Shown here: piece by piece, positions 37,459 to 46,702 of the stretch
Numbering within the stretch: position 1 is the stretch's first letter
How the letters are laid out: each line of letters begins with the position of its first letter
From: DATJKD01 sp963834855
Lineage (GTDB): Bacteria; Pseudomonadota; Gammaproteobacteria; Steroidobacterales; Steroidobacteraceae
Reading direction: 5' to 3'
Length of the DNA: 64,000 nt
NCBI GenBank assembly: GCA_963834855.1
Contig: CAWIDH010000031.1
Coordinates: forward strand, 62,001 to 126,000
Position numbers and translations under genes: made by a program
Notes under the pieces: generated by a model
Database searches by the model: none
What the model was told of the DNA's origin: nothing
What the model saw: only the letters and a program-made list of their open reading frames with translations

Positions 37459-38448
37459 TCAGGCCTCGAACGGCCGGCCGAGATTCAGCTCCATTGCTCT
37501 GCGAATCGCCTCGACTGCGATCGTCGTGTCCTGCACGCCGACGCCGGTCAGGTCGCAGAGGGTGATCTCGGCGTCGTTCGCGCGGCCGTCCCGTCGGCCG
37601 GCGGTGAGCTCGCCGAGCTCGGACACTCGCTCGACGTCGCCGATGACACCGGCGTCGATCGCGTGGTGCAGCTCGCCCAGCCTCGCGCACTGCCAGCGGC
37701 TGTCGCACGCGATGCGGTCCGCGCGCGCAAAGCAGGTGGCATGGATCTCCTGCTTGTGCTCGCCGTCCGCGCCAACGGCAGTGATGTGCAGCCCGGGATG
37801 CAGCCATTCCGCGCGCAGATACGGCTCGCGCGTCGGCGTCGTGGTGACGACGAACTGGCTCTCCCGCACGACCTGCTCGACGCTCTCCGCCACCGTCACC
37901 TCCACGCCGAGCTCGCGGCGCATCTCGTCGGCGTAGCGCTCGACGGCCGCCGCGTTGCGCCCATGCACGAGTATGCGTCGGAAGTCGCGGACCAGGCGCA
38001 GCCCGCGGAGCTGAAAGCGCGCCTGCATTCCGGAGCCGACGACGCCAGCGGTGTCGATCCGTTGCGGGGCGAGGTACCGTGCGGCGAGCGCGCCCGCGAC
38101 CCCGGTGCGCAGGTCGGTGAGGTAGCCGTTGTCGAGCAGCACGGCCTCGAGCAAACCTGTGGTGGCGCTCATGACGAGCATCAGGCCGCTGCCGTAGGGT
38201 AGTCCCTGCGACGGATTGTCGAAGAAACCTGACGCGACCTTGATTGCAAACCGATCGAAGCCCTCGATGTATGCCGTCTTGATGTCGACCTCGCCACGAT
38301 GCGCCGGAATGTCGACGCGCACGACCGGCGGCATGCTCACGCGTCCCTCGGACAGCCGTGTGAACCCGACGGCTACGGCCTCGGCCGCCTCGGGCGTCAT
38401 CGAGACGCACCGGCGAATCTCCTGCTCATCCAGGATGAGTACGCTCAA
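37459..38448 (-). CDS. Ornithine cyclodeaminase / mu-crystallin family protein, arm B
   Basis: A 329-residue paralogue of 16732-17721 with the same length. It has GVVGSGMQARFQLRGL (NAD loop), DIKTAYIEGFD, KVASGFFDN and GLMLVMSATTG. It is intact, with an ATG start (SVLILDEQEIRRC). It lies 8 bases downstream of the epimerase-like gene on the same strand, so here it is in an operon, whereas in arm A it has its own upstream region. It probably acts on an amino or imino acid together with the next gene, an aminotransferase. Confidence 0.88.
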   Translation of the reverse strand: MSVLILDEQEIRRCVSMTPEAAEAVAVGFTRLSEGRVSMPPVVRVDIPAHRGEVDIKTAYIEGFDRFAIKVASGFFDNPSQGLPYGSGLMLVMSATTGLLEAVLLDNGYLTDLRTGVAGALAARYLAPQRIDTAGVVGSGMQARFQLRGLRLVRDFRRILVHGRNAAAVERYADEMRRELGVEVTVAESVEQVVRESQFVVTTTPTREPYLRAEWLHPGLHITAVGADGEHKQEIHATCFARADRIACDSRWQCARLGELHHAIDAGVIGDVERVSELGELTAGRRDGRANDAEITLCDLTGVGVQDTTIAVEAIRRAMELNLGRPFEA

Positions 38449-38456
38449 GGACGAGC

Positions 38457-39479
38457 TCAGGCCAGCCCGAGCCGGACGAGGCTCTCCGCCATGGCCGACG
38501 CCGCGTCGCCCGCCGGGATGAAGCTCATGCCGAGCGCCTGGCGGGTGCGGGTGTTGTCCACGCCATACCAGCGACCGAGGTCGGGGACCGCCTGGCGGGC
38601 GACCGGATCGAACATCGCGACGAGCTTGACGGCCCAGTCGGGAAGCGAACGCGATGGTACCTTTCGTGCGGCCGGACCCAGCGCAGAGCGGATCGACTTC
38701 GCCATGTCCAGCATCCAGATCGACTCCGATGCGGCGAGGTACCGCGCGCCGGACGTCACGTCGGCCTCGAGCGCGAGCCGATGCGCGCGTGCGACGTCAC
38801 GCACGTCGACGCAGGGAAACGACAAGCGCGGGCAGCCCGGATACTTGCCCTTCAGGAACATCTGGATGATCTCGGCCGAGGCGCCGACGTCCCGGTCGAG
38901 CGCCGGGCCCAGGACTAAGCCGGGGTTCACGGACGCGTAGCGCATGCCCGAACGATCGCTGGCCATGAACTCCCGCGCCGCGCGCTCGGCGAGCGTCTTC
39001 GACTTCGCGTAAGCGGTGATGCCCGGGGAGTCGACCCGTGTCCAGTCCGCCTCGGTGTATGGCGTCGTCCGCTCGCGCGGATGCCCGTACATGATCGCCA
39101 CCGTCGAGGAGGTCTGCACGAAGCGCTGCACGCCTGCAGCGGCCGCCGCACGCAGGACCCGCAGGCTGCCGTCGACAGCGGGACGGATCAGCACGCTCTC
39201 GTCCTTCGGCTGGGCGCTGGGAAACGGGGACGCGACGTGCAGCACGGCACTGCAGCCCTCGACCGCGCGCGGCCAGTGATCGTCCTGAAGTAGATCCGCT
39301 TCGACGAACTCGAGAGCGGATGCGTCCGCATGCTGTCCGAGAGTGGTGCGGACCTTGTCGCCTGCTCCCGCTGAGCGCACCGTGCCCCGCACGCGGTAGC
39401 CGGCGTTCAACATCTCGACCGCGCAGTGCTTGGCGATGAAACCGGAGATACCGGTGATGAGGACTCGATCGGTTGTCAT
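38457..39479 (-). CDS. NAD-dependent epimerase/dehydratase family protein (dihydroflavonol-reductase-like)
   Basis: A 340-residue extended SDR: cofactor loop VLITGISGFIAKH, catalytic YAKSK (YxxxK), and VNPGLVLGPAL and FPCVDVRDVARAH typical of dihydroflavonol 4-reductase / cinnamoyl-CoA reductase-like enzymes. It reduces a ketone or aldehyde or oxidises the reverse with NADP(H). The ATG at 39479 follows a 128-base gap after the SDR and a strong hairpin (39574-39593). It is found only in arm B, in the place where arm A has the MHS and RRM genes. The substrate is unknown. Confidence 0.87.
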   Translation of the reverse strand: MTTDRVLITGISGFIAKHCAVEMLNAGYRVRGTVRSAGAGDKVRTTLGQHADASALEFVEADLLQDDHWPRAVEGCSAVLHVASPFPSAQPKDESVLIRPAVDGSLRVLRAAAAAGVQRFVQTSSTVAIMYGHPRERTTPYTEADWTRVDSPGITAYAKSKTLAERAAREFMASDRSGMRYASVNPGLVLGPALDRDVGASAEIIQMFLKGKYPGCPRLSFPCVDVRDVARAHRLALEADVTSGARYLAASESIWMLDMAKSIRSALGPAARKVPSRSLPDWAVKLVAMFDPVARQAVPDLGRWYGVDNTRTRQALGMSFIPAGDAASAMAESLVRLGLA

Positions 39480-39573
39480 CGTGGCCCAGCCAAAAGGGGC
39501 GCCGAGGACGATATCGGCGCGCAGTCGGGGCATCTTATTACCTCCGACAGCGACGCGACGAAACTTCTTTTGT

Positions 39574-39593
39574 GGCCGGTCGAACGACCGGCC
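39574..39593 (-). repeat. 9-bp hairpin between SDR and epimerase-like genes
   Basis: GGCCGGTCG-(2 bases)-CGACCGGCC is a perfect inverted repeat just after the SDR stop on the minus strand. It is not followed by a T run, so it is more likely an mRNA-stability or attenuation element than a full terminator. Confidence 0.5.
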
Positions 39594-39607
39594 GGGATGT
39601 AGTCGGC

Positions 39608-40375
39608 TCAGCCGCGGACCGTGTATCCGCCGTCGACAACGAGCGTCGCGCCAGTGACGAACGATGCCGCATCGCTCGCGAGGAAGTGAATGGCGGAGGC
39701 GATCTCCGCCGGCTCGGCGACCCTCCCGAGCAGCGCGTAACCGGCGGTACTGCGACGCAGGTCCTCCTCGGTCACCCCGCGCGCCGCCGCCTCGCGGATG
39801 TGGTGATCGGTCAGCGTGGCGCCAGGGCAGACCGCATTGACGCGAATTCCGTCCCGCCCATGATCGACAGCGAGGCTGCGCATGATGCCGAGGACGCCGG
39901 CCTTGGTCATGTCGTACAGCGTCATGCCAGGTGGCGCGAGCAGGGCATTGATGGATGAGACGATCACGATGCGACCATCGCGCCGTGCCGCCATCGCCGG
40001 CAGCACGGCGCGGCAGCAGTTGACCACCCCCTTGAGGTTGACTGCGACGAGTCGCTCCCAGTCGGACTCGGTCGCGTCGAGCAGTCGGCCGGGCGTCTGG
40101 ATACCGGCGTTTGCCACCAGGACATCCAACCTGCCCCAGCGGTCGGTCGCCTGGCGCGCCATCGATTCGCAGGCGTCGGCCTCGGCGACATCGCACCCGA
40201 TGCCGATTGCATCGACACCATGCATGTCGCAGGCCCGCGCCGCCGAAGCCCGCGCGGCCGCGGTATCCCTGTCGGCGGCGACGACCCTGTAGCCATGCTG
40301 CGCGAAGAGCTCCACACAGGCTCGACCGATCCCGGCACCGCCGCCAGTGACGATGCACACCGGGGCCGTGGTCAT
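39608..40375 (-). CDS. Second SDR, FabG-like, arm B
   Basis: A 255-residue intact paralogue of 13861-14632. Motifs are VTGGGAGIGRAC, NAGIQTPG, VSSINALLAPPG, YDMTK and ASFVTGATLVVDGG, the complete classical SDR set (Asn, Ser, Tyr, Lys). Its ATG overlaps the stop of the VOC gene (ATGA). It serves as the reference showing that the arm A copy has one extra base. It ends the compact Idh-SDR-MDR-VOC-SDR block; the next gene follows after a hairpin. Confidence 0.92.
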   Translation of the reverse strand: MTTAPVCIVTGGGAGIGRACVELFAQHGYRVVAADRDTAAARASAARACDMHGVDAIGIGCDVAEADACESMARQATDRWGRLDVLVANAGIQTPGRLLDATESDWERLVAVNLKGVVNCCRAVLPAMAARRDGRIVIVSSINALLAPPGMTLYDMTKAGVLGIMRSLAVDHGRDGIRVNAVCPGATLTDHHIREAAARGVTEEDLRRSTAGYALLGRVAEPAEIASAIHFLASDAASFVTGATLVVDGGYTVRG

Positions 40376-40797
40376 GTGTGCGCCGGTCTCGGCACGTAAT
40401 CGATCACGCAGGTGCCTCCATGCCGCTGCATGCTCCTTGTATCGTACTCATGCAGCTCGATGAACACGCCGTTCGGGTCGCGCGTCGTCACCATCCACGT
40501 GTGGTCGCCGCCCAGCTGCTTGTCCGAAGCCTCGAACCCGGCGGTCAGCAATCGAGTACGGAGCGCGCCTATATTGTCGCTTTCGATCGCGAAGTGGCGG
40601 ACCGCGCCCTCGCTGCGGACGCGTTCGACTCGAATGACCTCGAGGAACGTTTCGTCGTCGAACCGCAGGTAGAAGCCGATCAGCAGCCCCGCCGGGTTGC
40701 GGAACTCGAACTGACGACGCAGGCCGAGGCAGGCGTAGAACCGCTCGGTGGCACCGAGGTCCGCCGATTCGATGCAGACGTGAGCCAGCTTGATCAC
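40372..40797 (-). CDS. VOC-superfamily protein (glyoxalase-like), arm B
   Basis: A 141-residue paralogue of 13439-13864. It begins IKLAHVCIESADLGATERFY and ends with DPNGVFIELHEYD, giving His and Glu positions typical of VOC metal sites. It overlaps the SDR (ATGA) and follows the MDR gene by 10 bases. It is intact, with about nine residues in ten identical to arm A. The reaction is not determinable from sequence. Confidence 0.88.
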   Translation of the reverse strand: MIKLAHVCIESADLGATERFYACLGLRRQFEFRNPAGLLIGFYLRFDDETFLEVIRVERVRSEGAVRHFAIESDNIGALRTRLLTAGFEASDKQLGGDHTWMVTTRDPNGVFIELHEYDTRSMQRHGGTCVIDYVPRPAHT

Positions 40798-40807
40798 GAC
40801 ACCTCCT

Positions 40808-41800
40808 TCAACCCTGCGTCCAGTCGAAGAGCACGCCGACGGCTTCCTCGCGGCGCTCCGACACCAGCGCGTAGGCCGCCGCGCAGTCCTCGGGTGCGAA
40901 CTCGTGCGTGATCAGCCCATCGAGCGCGAACACCCCGTCGTGCACGAGCTTGAAGAACAGCTCGTCGATGCGCCGCTGCGTCCAGCCGCCGCGATCGTGG
41001 TGGTCGTGGGTGGCGACTATGGTCAGACCCTTGGTCATCACATCGGAGGTCAGGGACTGCTGCGCGGGAAATCCGGTATCGCCGAGCAGCACCAGCTTGC
41101 CGAACGGCGCAGCGACGCCGAGCGCCGCGGCGAACACGGCCGGGTTGCCGGTCGTGTCGACCACCAGTTCGAACCCCTCGCCCTGGCTGGTATCGAGCAA
41201 GGTATCGCGCAGGTCGGCGAGACCGCCGCGATGGCAGTCAGTGGCACCGCCGCGCTCTGCCAGCCGCAAACGAAGCTCGGAAAGGTCGACGACCGCGATC
41301 CTCGCGAGCCCGGCGCATCGGGCCCAGCGCACGGCCATCTGTCCCACCGGACCGGCGCCGACGATAAGGACCGCGCCGCCGAGCGTGAACGGCGCGGCAT
41401 GCGCCGTTCGAAACGCCGTCTTGGCGAGACCGCACCAGCAGGCAGATTTGAGATCGATTCCGTCCGGCACGCGCGAGCATTGCGCGGCATCGAGCGTCCA
41501 GTGCGAGGTATGCGCCATGCGCATGAAGATGTGGTCGCCGGCTTCGAACTCCGTGACGCCGGGGCCGAGTTCCTCGACGATGGCCACCGCCTGCACACCT
41601 GTCTTCAGCTGCGGGAACGAGAATCGTGCCGAGAAATGCGTTCCCGGGTCGTATTTCGCGTGCAGAATCGTCGTTTCCGTGCCGATGCTCATCAGGCTGT
41701 AGAGCGAGCGCACCCGGATCTCGGTCGCGCCGGGAGCGCGCGGCTCGAACGGCTCCAACCGTACCTGCCCTTTGGCAGGGAAGACGATCCGGCGATTCAC
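40808..41800 (-). CDS. MDR-superfamily dehydrogenase, BchC-like branch, arm B
   Basis: A 330-residue intact paralogue of 12436-13428. It has YSLMSIGTETTILH at the place of the usual zinc segment, VGAGPVGQMAVRWAR for cofactor binding, and VVDTTGNPAVFAAAL. The GTG start at 41800 overlaps the SDR stop (GTGA), exactly as in arm A, so the start choice is supported by the conserved junction. It lies within the Idh > SDR > MDR > VOC > SDR operon and probably oxidises an alcohol on the pathway intermediate. Confidence 0.88.
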   Translation of the reverse strand: MNRRIVFPAKGQVRLEPFEPRAPGATEIRVRSLYSLMSIGTETTILHAKYDPGTHFSARFSFPQLKTGVQAVAIVEELGPGVTEFEAGDHIFMRMAHTSHWTLDAAQCSRVPDGIDLKSACWCGLAKTAFRTAHAAPFTLGGAVLIVGAGPVGQMAVRWARCAGLARIAVVDLSELRLRLAERGGATDCHRGGLADLRDTLLDTSQGEGFELVVDTTGNPAVFAAALGVAAPFGKLVLLGDTGFPAQQSLTSDVMTKGLTIVATHDHHDRGGWTQRRIDELFFKLVHDGVFALDGLITHEFAPEDCAAAYALVSERREEAVGVLFDWTQG

Positions 41801-42670
41801 GGCGGTGAACCGCCTTCGCTCCACCAGTCCGTGCCCGACACGCCGCGCAGGAAGACGTCACGTGTCTCGTCATCCTGCGCGAACATCGTCGCCAGCACCT
41901 TGCGTGCCGTGGCGTCCGCGGGCCAGCGCAGCTGCCGGCCGTCGGAGCGGGAGATCGTGACCAGCAGTTCGCCGACTTCGCGCGGGTCGAACGCCTGCGG
42001 CAGCCGGGACCGCAGCTCTCGAAGCCGGTGCTCGATCAGGGGTCGGTACGGCGAGTCCGCGGGCATACTCGGCGGGCAGCGGACCGGTGGCGGGAAGGCT
42101 CGAATCGAAGATTCGCGTCGCGTAGAGCGCGGGCTCGACGAGCGCCAGCCTGATGTTCCAGCGATCGACTTCGTGGCGCAGCGCCTCAGTCGCGCCTTCG
42201 ACTGCGAACTTGCTGGCGGTGTATGGCACGTCGCCCGGCAACCCGGCTAGTCCTGAGAGCGAGCTGATCATGATGATGCAGCCGCTGCGCTGCCGGCGCA
42301 TCTGGGGAAGCACGGCCCGGGTCAGGAGCAGGGGACCGAAGAAGTTGGTCTCCATGACCTCACGCAGCCCACGCTCGCCGAGATCCTCGAGCGCACCTGC
42401 CCGCAGCACGCCCGCATTGTTGACCAGCACGTCCAGCCGGCCGCAGTCGGCAACAATCGACTCGATCGTGCGCGCGAATGAGTCCGGGCGCCTTACGTCG
42501 AGCGCGACGATCCGGATGTCCAGCCCGGTCGCGTCTGCGGCCGCGCGTAGTCCGATCCCCTTGCCGGTATCGCGCATCGAGGCGATGACGGTATCTCCCG
42601 CGCGCGCGAACGCGAGCGCCGCGGCCTCGCCCATGCCGCTGCTGCACCCGGTGATCAACACTACGGACAT
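41797..42670 (-). CDS. Short-chain dehydrogenase/reductase, arm B (one frameshift)
   Basis: Paralogue of 11567-12439. Motifs are TGCSSGMGEAAA, NNAG, MISSLSG and YTASKFAVEG. One extra base near 42065 breaks the frame after PLPAEY; with it removed the product is 290 residues, identical in length to arm A. The start (ATG 42670) overlaps the 3' end of idh by 10 bases. Catalytic residues all lie before the break, but a truncated product would lose about 85 C-terminal residues. Confidence 0.85.
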
Positions 42671-43698
42671 GACGGATACCTCGGGGTAGGGCGAGCGCCT
42701 TCGTCGGGATAGCGCAGACCGATCTGCTCGCGGACCGCGTCCAGGGTCTGCATGATCGAAAGCGTCTCGTCGAGCGGCATGACCGGGCTCTCGAGACGGC
42801 CGGTGCGCAGCGCAGCGGCCACCTCGCACAACTGGAAGGCGTGGCCGCTGCCCGTCACCGGGTAATGGCGTGTCGTGGCGTTGCCAGCCTCGTCCCAGAT
42901 GGTCAGCGCTACGGGCCGGAACACCGGCGCCTCGATGCGGATCCTGCCTCGCTCGCCGAGGATTTCCAGGTCCGGCGGTCGGCTTGCGTGCAACGAAACG
43001 TACAGCATGGCCGCCGAGCCGTCCGCCTGTTCGAGCAGCACCGTGGTCTGCTCATCGATGCCTGTGTCCCCGTGGATCGCAGTCGCCCGTACCCTGACCG
43101 GCGTGCCCAGGATCATCGACGCCATCGACACCAGGTAGACACCCGCGTCGAGAAGGACGCCGCCGCCGAGCGACCGGTCGAACAGATAGTGGCCAGCGGG
43201 GCGGTCGGGGATAAAGGCGCCGCCGCCGACGATCAGTCGAAGGCGTCCGATCGCTTCCTCGGCGAGCAGCCGGCGGAGCGCGTCGATTGCCGGGAGGAAG
43301 CGGGTCCACATCGCCTCCATGACGAACAGGCGCTTGCGCCGCGCGACCGTGATTACGTCCGCTGCCTGTCCGGCGTTGAGCGTGAACGGCTTCTCGCACA
43401 GCACGGCCGTGCCGGCGGCGAGGCAGGCGAGCATGTTCGCGGCATGCAGGCTGTGTGGCGTCGCGACATAGATCGCATCGACTCGTCCCTCGCGTGCCAG
43501 CTCCTCGTACTGTTCCAGCGCGGAGGGTATCCCATGGCGCGCGGCGAACTCCGCGGCCCTCGCATGTTGCCGCGAGGCGACGGCGACGAGCTCGTGACCG
43601 TCGCCGCGCAACGCGGCGAGCTCGGTGGCGATCGTCGCCGCCATTCGGCCAGTTCCGAGGATTCCCCAGCGCACGCGTTCCGGCAAGGTGGCGGCCAC
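42661..43698 (-). CDS. Gfo/Idh/MocA-family oxidoreductase, arm B
   Basis: A 345-residue intact member of the Gfo/Idh/MocA family. It has the Rossmann loop WGILGTGRMA, VATPHSLHAANM, LCEKPFTLNAGQA with the catalytic-site Lys, MEAMWTRFLP and GGGVLLDAGVYLVS. NAD(P)-dependent oxidation of a sugar, inositol or trans-dihydrodiol is the family chemistry. It is the first gene of the five-gene operon and is preceded by the conserved regulatory block at 43762-43842. It is the reference copy for the two insertions in arm A. Confidence 0.92.
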   Translation of the reverse strand: MAATLPERVRWGILGTGRMAATIATELAALRGDGHELVAVASRQHARAAEFAARHGIPSALEQYEELAREGRVDAIYVATPHSLHAANMLACLAAGTAVLCEKPFTLNAGQAADVITVARRKRLFVMEAMWTRFLPAIDALRRLLAEEAIGRLRLIVGGGAFIPDRPAGHYLFDRSLGGGVLLDAGVYLVSMASMILGTPVRVRATAIHGDTGIDEQTTVLLEQADGSAAMLYVSLHASRPPDLEILGERGRIRIEAPVFRPVALTIWDEAGNATTRHYPVTGSGHAFQLCEVAAALRTGRLESPVMPLDETLSIMQTLDAVREQIGLRYPDEGARPTPRYPSCP

Positions 43699-43761
43699 GG
43701 CTGCCTCGATTCTCAGGGTGCGTCAGGATAGGCCATGCGGACGCCGCGCGACGGTTGCACT

Positions 43762-43842
43762 GCATGAAATGTTCTTATCGACAGGATTACCGCCACGCAG
43801 GTTGACCGGTGGCGATAAGTTATGGTCATGTGAAGAATTAGA
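43762..43842. promoter_or_regulatory. Conserved regulatory block upstream of the arm B Idh operon
   Basis: Contains CATGAAATGTTCT followed by the dyad TTATC-GACAG-GATTA (43775-43789), then GATAAGTTATGGTCATGTG...AATTAGA (43814-43842). Both parts match the arm A block at 10391-10475 read on the other strand, although the 20 bases between them differ. It now lies between the Idh operon and the VOC-bicupin gene. Confidence 0.6.
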
Positions 43843-44076
43843 GTGGATGGTAGTCACTGATCATGACGCCCGGTCACGGCCGTTGCGGATGACCTCGGGT
43901 TCCCATCATCGCAGTGGTTCGCCACCGTCTTCCGCCTGCCTTGGCGCGAGGTCATGCGCGACGATCGCCCCTACGACGCCTGCGGACACCTCGTGGCGCG
44001 TCTATGATGCACCGTCCTCATGGCGCCGTGTGCGCGTGAACGACTATCCCGTACAACCGACCATGCCGAGGGAGCC

Positions 44077-45252
44077 ATGCCCGTGAACGCAGTTTCCACC
44101 GCAGAGTGTGCTGCCGGTATCCGGGCTGCCCAGGTCGTCGTGCCGTGCGCCAGCCTGGCGCGGACGATCGAGTGTCTCACCGATCTCGGTTTCATCGTCG
44201 ATACAGTGGTGCCGGCGGATTCGCCGACAATAGTCATCGTCTCGGGACACGGCGTGACTCTGCGTCTGGAACAGGGCGGCGTCGAACGGGCGCCGCCCGT
44301 CACCCTTCGCCTGCTGTGCGACCCCGTGCCGCAACTTCGCGATGCCATGCAGCGCGCGCTCGCCGCAAATGGCATCGACGTCCAATTCGCCGAGGCAGAT
44401 CCGGCGGTGGAGGTTCCCGCCGCAGTGCAGCAGTTCGTGGTGACACGCCTCGAGGGCGAGCAATCCTGGCACGTCGGGCGCGCTGGCATGCTCTACCGCG
44501 ACCTGATCCCGGACCGCCTGGGCGGCTGCGTCATCGCCTCGCACATTCGCGTCCCCGGTGGTGGCGAAGTGCCGGACTACGTTCATTACCATCGCATTCG
44601 CTTTCAAATGATCTACTGCCGGTCCGGTTGGGCGAGACTGGTGTATGAAGACCAGGGCGAGCCTTTCCTGTTCAGCGCCGGGGACTGCGTGCTGCAGCCA
44701 CCCGAAATCCGGCATCGAGTACTGGAGACGTCGGCGGGATTCGAAGTCATCGAAGTCGGTTGCCCGGCCTTGCATGCGACACATGCCGATCATCGACTCG
44801 AGCTCCCGACCGGGCGCACCCTGCCGGACCGGCACTATGGTACCCAGCGCTTCGTGCATCACGTCGCCGCCGCCGCGCGGTGGAGTCCATGGTTGATCGG
44901 GGGGTCCGTTTCGGGATTCGAGGCACGCGACACCGGAATCGCAAATGCAACAAGCGGAGTGGCGGGAGCATCGGTGGTGCGCTGCACCCACGACGACGCC
45001 TCGACTCCGATCATCCGCCATGCCGGCGAGTTTCGGTTCCTGTTCGTGCTGCGCGGCGTCCTGGCGCTGCGCAGCGGCACCCTCGGCGATCATCGCCTGG
45101 CAGAAGCCGACTGCTGCGTGATCCCGGCCCTTGCCGATTTTGCCCTCACTGGCGACCGCGGCCTCGAATGGCTCGAGGTTTCGATGCCGGGCATTGCCGG
45201 TGATTCGGAGTCGATCGCCCGGCACGAGCAGGGAACGCGGCCCGATGCTTGA
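44077..45252 (+). CDS. VOC-bicupin fusion protein
   Basis: A 391-residue protein. Residues 1-100 look like a VOC-type half (QVVVPCASLARTIECLTDLG). Two cupin barrels follow. The first (about 140-245) has VPDYVHYHRIRFQMIYC and GDCVLQPPEIRHRV, giving His residues expected for a metal site. The second (about 280-380) has IIRHAGEFRFLFVLRG and fewer ligands. Start ATG 44077 follows GAGGGAG. Bicupins include dioxygenases, isomerases and ureidoglycine aminohydrolase-like enzymes; no single function stands out. Its stop overlaps the permease start, so they form an operon. Confidence 0.75.
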   Translation: MPVNAVSTAECAAGIRAAQVVVPCASLARTIECLTDLGFIVDTVVPADSPTIVIVSGHGVTLRLEQGGVERAPPVTLRLLCDPVPQLRDAMQRALAANGIDVQFAEADPAVEVPAAVQQFVVTRLEGEQSWHVGRAGMLYRDLIPDRLGGCVIASHIRVPGGGEVPDYVHYHRIRFQMIYCRSGWARLVYEDQGEPFLFSAGDCVLQPPEIRHRVLETSAGFEVIEVGCPALHATHADHRLELPTGRTLPDRHYGTQRFVHHVAAAARWSPWLIGGSVSGFEARDTGIANATSGVAGASVVRCTHDDASTPIIRHAGEFRFLFVLRGVLALRSGTLGDHRLAEADCCVIPALADFALTGDRGLEWLEVSMPGIAGDSESIARHEQGTRPDA

Positions 45253-46648
45253 AGGCTCTTCGATCGAGGAACGCGAAAAAGGATTGGCTCAGGGTCTCAG
45301 CCGGGCCCAGGTCGTCATGATGGGGCTGGGCGGTGCCATCGGTACGGGGCTGTTCATGGGAAGCGGCATCGCGATCGGCTATGCGGGCCCCTCGGTGATC
45401 CTGAGCTACTCGATTGCGGGCTTCATCGCCTTTGTAATGGTATTCAGCCTGTCGGAAATGGCCGTGGTGCATCCGACGGCCGGCTCGTTTGGTGTGTACG
45501 CGGAAACCTACCTCAATCCCTGGGCTGGGTTCGTCGTCAGGTACACCTACTGGATGATTCAAGTCGTCGCCGTAGGCGGAGAGGCTGTCGCCGCCGGTGT
45601 CTACATGACCTACTGGTTTTCAGACGTTCCGGTGTGGATGTGGTCGGTCGGATTCGCTCTCATCCTGGTTTATGTGAATGCCCGTTCGGTCGGCAACTTC
45701 GGCACTTTCGAATACTGGTTCGCGCTGATCAAGGTCACGACCATCGTGCTGTTCATCATACTGGGGAGCGCCAGCATCTTCGGAATCGGGCTCGAGCCTG
45801 TCGGTTTCCATAACCTCACCGAACTGGCAGGCGGCTTCATGCCACACGGGCTGGGCGGCATGTGGATGGCCGTCATCATGGGAGTCTTTTCGTTCAACGG
45901 CGTAGAGGTCATTGCCGTCACCGCCGGTGAAGTGCGCGATCCGAAGTCGGCAATTCCAGCCGCTCTGCGCAATATGGCCCTGCGCCTGTTCCTGTTCTAC
46001 GTCCTGGCACTTGGAATCGTCGTCACCTTCGTGCCCTGGACGGAAAGCGGGGCGAAAGTCGTCACTGAAAGCCCCTTCGTCAGCGTGCTGCAGTACTCCG
46101 GCCTCCAGTACGCAGCAGCAATCATGAATTTCGTCGTAATCAGCGCCGCGCTGTCCAGCATGAACGTCAACATCTATCTGTCCTCGCGCATGCTGTTTTC
46201 GCTTTCGCGTGGCAACTACGCACCGGAGTTCTTAGGTCGTCTGAGCAGGACGCGAGCGCCACTCGCTGCGATCCTGACATCCGGCGTCGGTATCATCTGC
46301 ACAGCGGCGATCGCAAAGCTGACGCCACTGGCATACAACTACCTGTTCGGGATTGCGCTGTTCGGCGCAATCGTGGTGTGGATGTTCATCCTGGCGAGTC
46401 ACCTGAGCTTCCGACGCCACCACGCCGCCGCCGATCTGCCGGTCCGCATGCCTTTCTTCCCGTGGTTGCAATTGATCGGCCTTGGGCTGCTGCTGGCCGT
46501 CCTGATGACGATGGGTCTCGACACCGAGTTCTGGAACATCTCCTGGATCGTCGGCGTTCCGTGGCTGGCGGTCATCTCGGTCGCCTACTTTGTCTGGGGA
46601 GCGCGGCACTGCGCCACCCCGGCGTCAGCGATCGGCGAAAACAAGTGA
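45245..46648 (+). CDS. Amino-acid permease, APC superfamily (AAT type)
   Basis: A 467-residue, 12-helix inner-membrane permease. Helix 1 contains the family signature VVMMGLGGAIGTGLFMGSG, and the conserved segment after helix 6 is GVFSFNGVEVIAVTAGEV with DPKSAIPAALRN. This is the pattern of proton-coupled GABA, proline, histidine or aromatic amino-acid permeases. The ATG at 45245 overlaps the bicupin stop. It suggests that arm B handles a substrate with an amino-acid part, in line with the aminotransferases nearby. Specificity cannot be assigned. Confidence 0.9.
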   Translation: MLEGSSIEEREKGLAQGLSRAQVVMMGLGGAIGTGLFMGSGIAIGYAGPSVILSYSIAGFIAFVMVFSLSEMAVVHPTAGSFGVYAETYLNPWAGFVVRYTYWMIQVVAVGGEAVAAGVYMTYWFSDVPVWMWSVGFALILVYVNARSVGNFGTFEYWFALIKVTTIVLFIILGSASIFGIGLEPVGFHNLTELAGGFMPHGLGGMWMAVIMGVFSFNGVEVIAVTAGEVRDPKSAIPAALRNMALRLFLFYVLALGIVVTFVPWTESGAKVVTESPFVSVLQYSGLQYAAAIMNFVVISAALSSMNVNIYLSSRMLFSLSRGNYAPEFLGRLSRTRAPLAAILTSGVGIICTAAIAKLTPLAYNYLFGIALFGAIVVWMFILASHLSFRRHHAAADLPVRMPFFPWLQLIGLGLLLAVLMTMGLDTEFWNISWIVGVPWLAVISVAYFVWGARHCATPASAIGENK

Positions 46649-46702
46649 CCCGGCCGGCATGCAACGCATGGAGATCGCTGCATGCTCTGGCACTCGAGCC
46701 GG

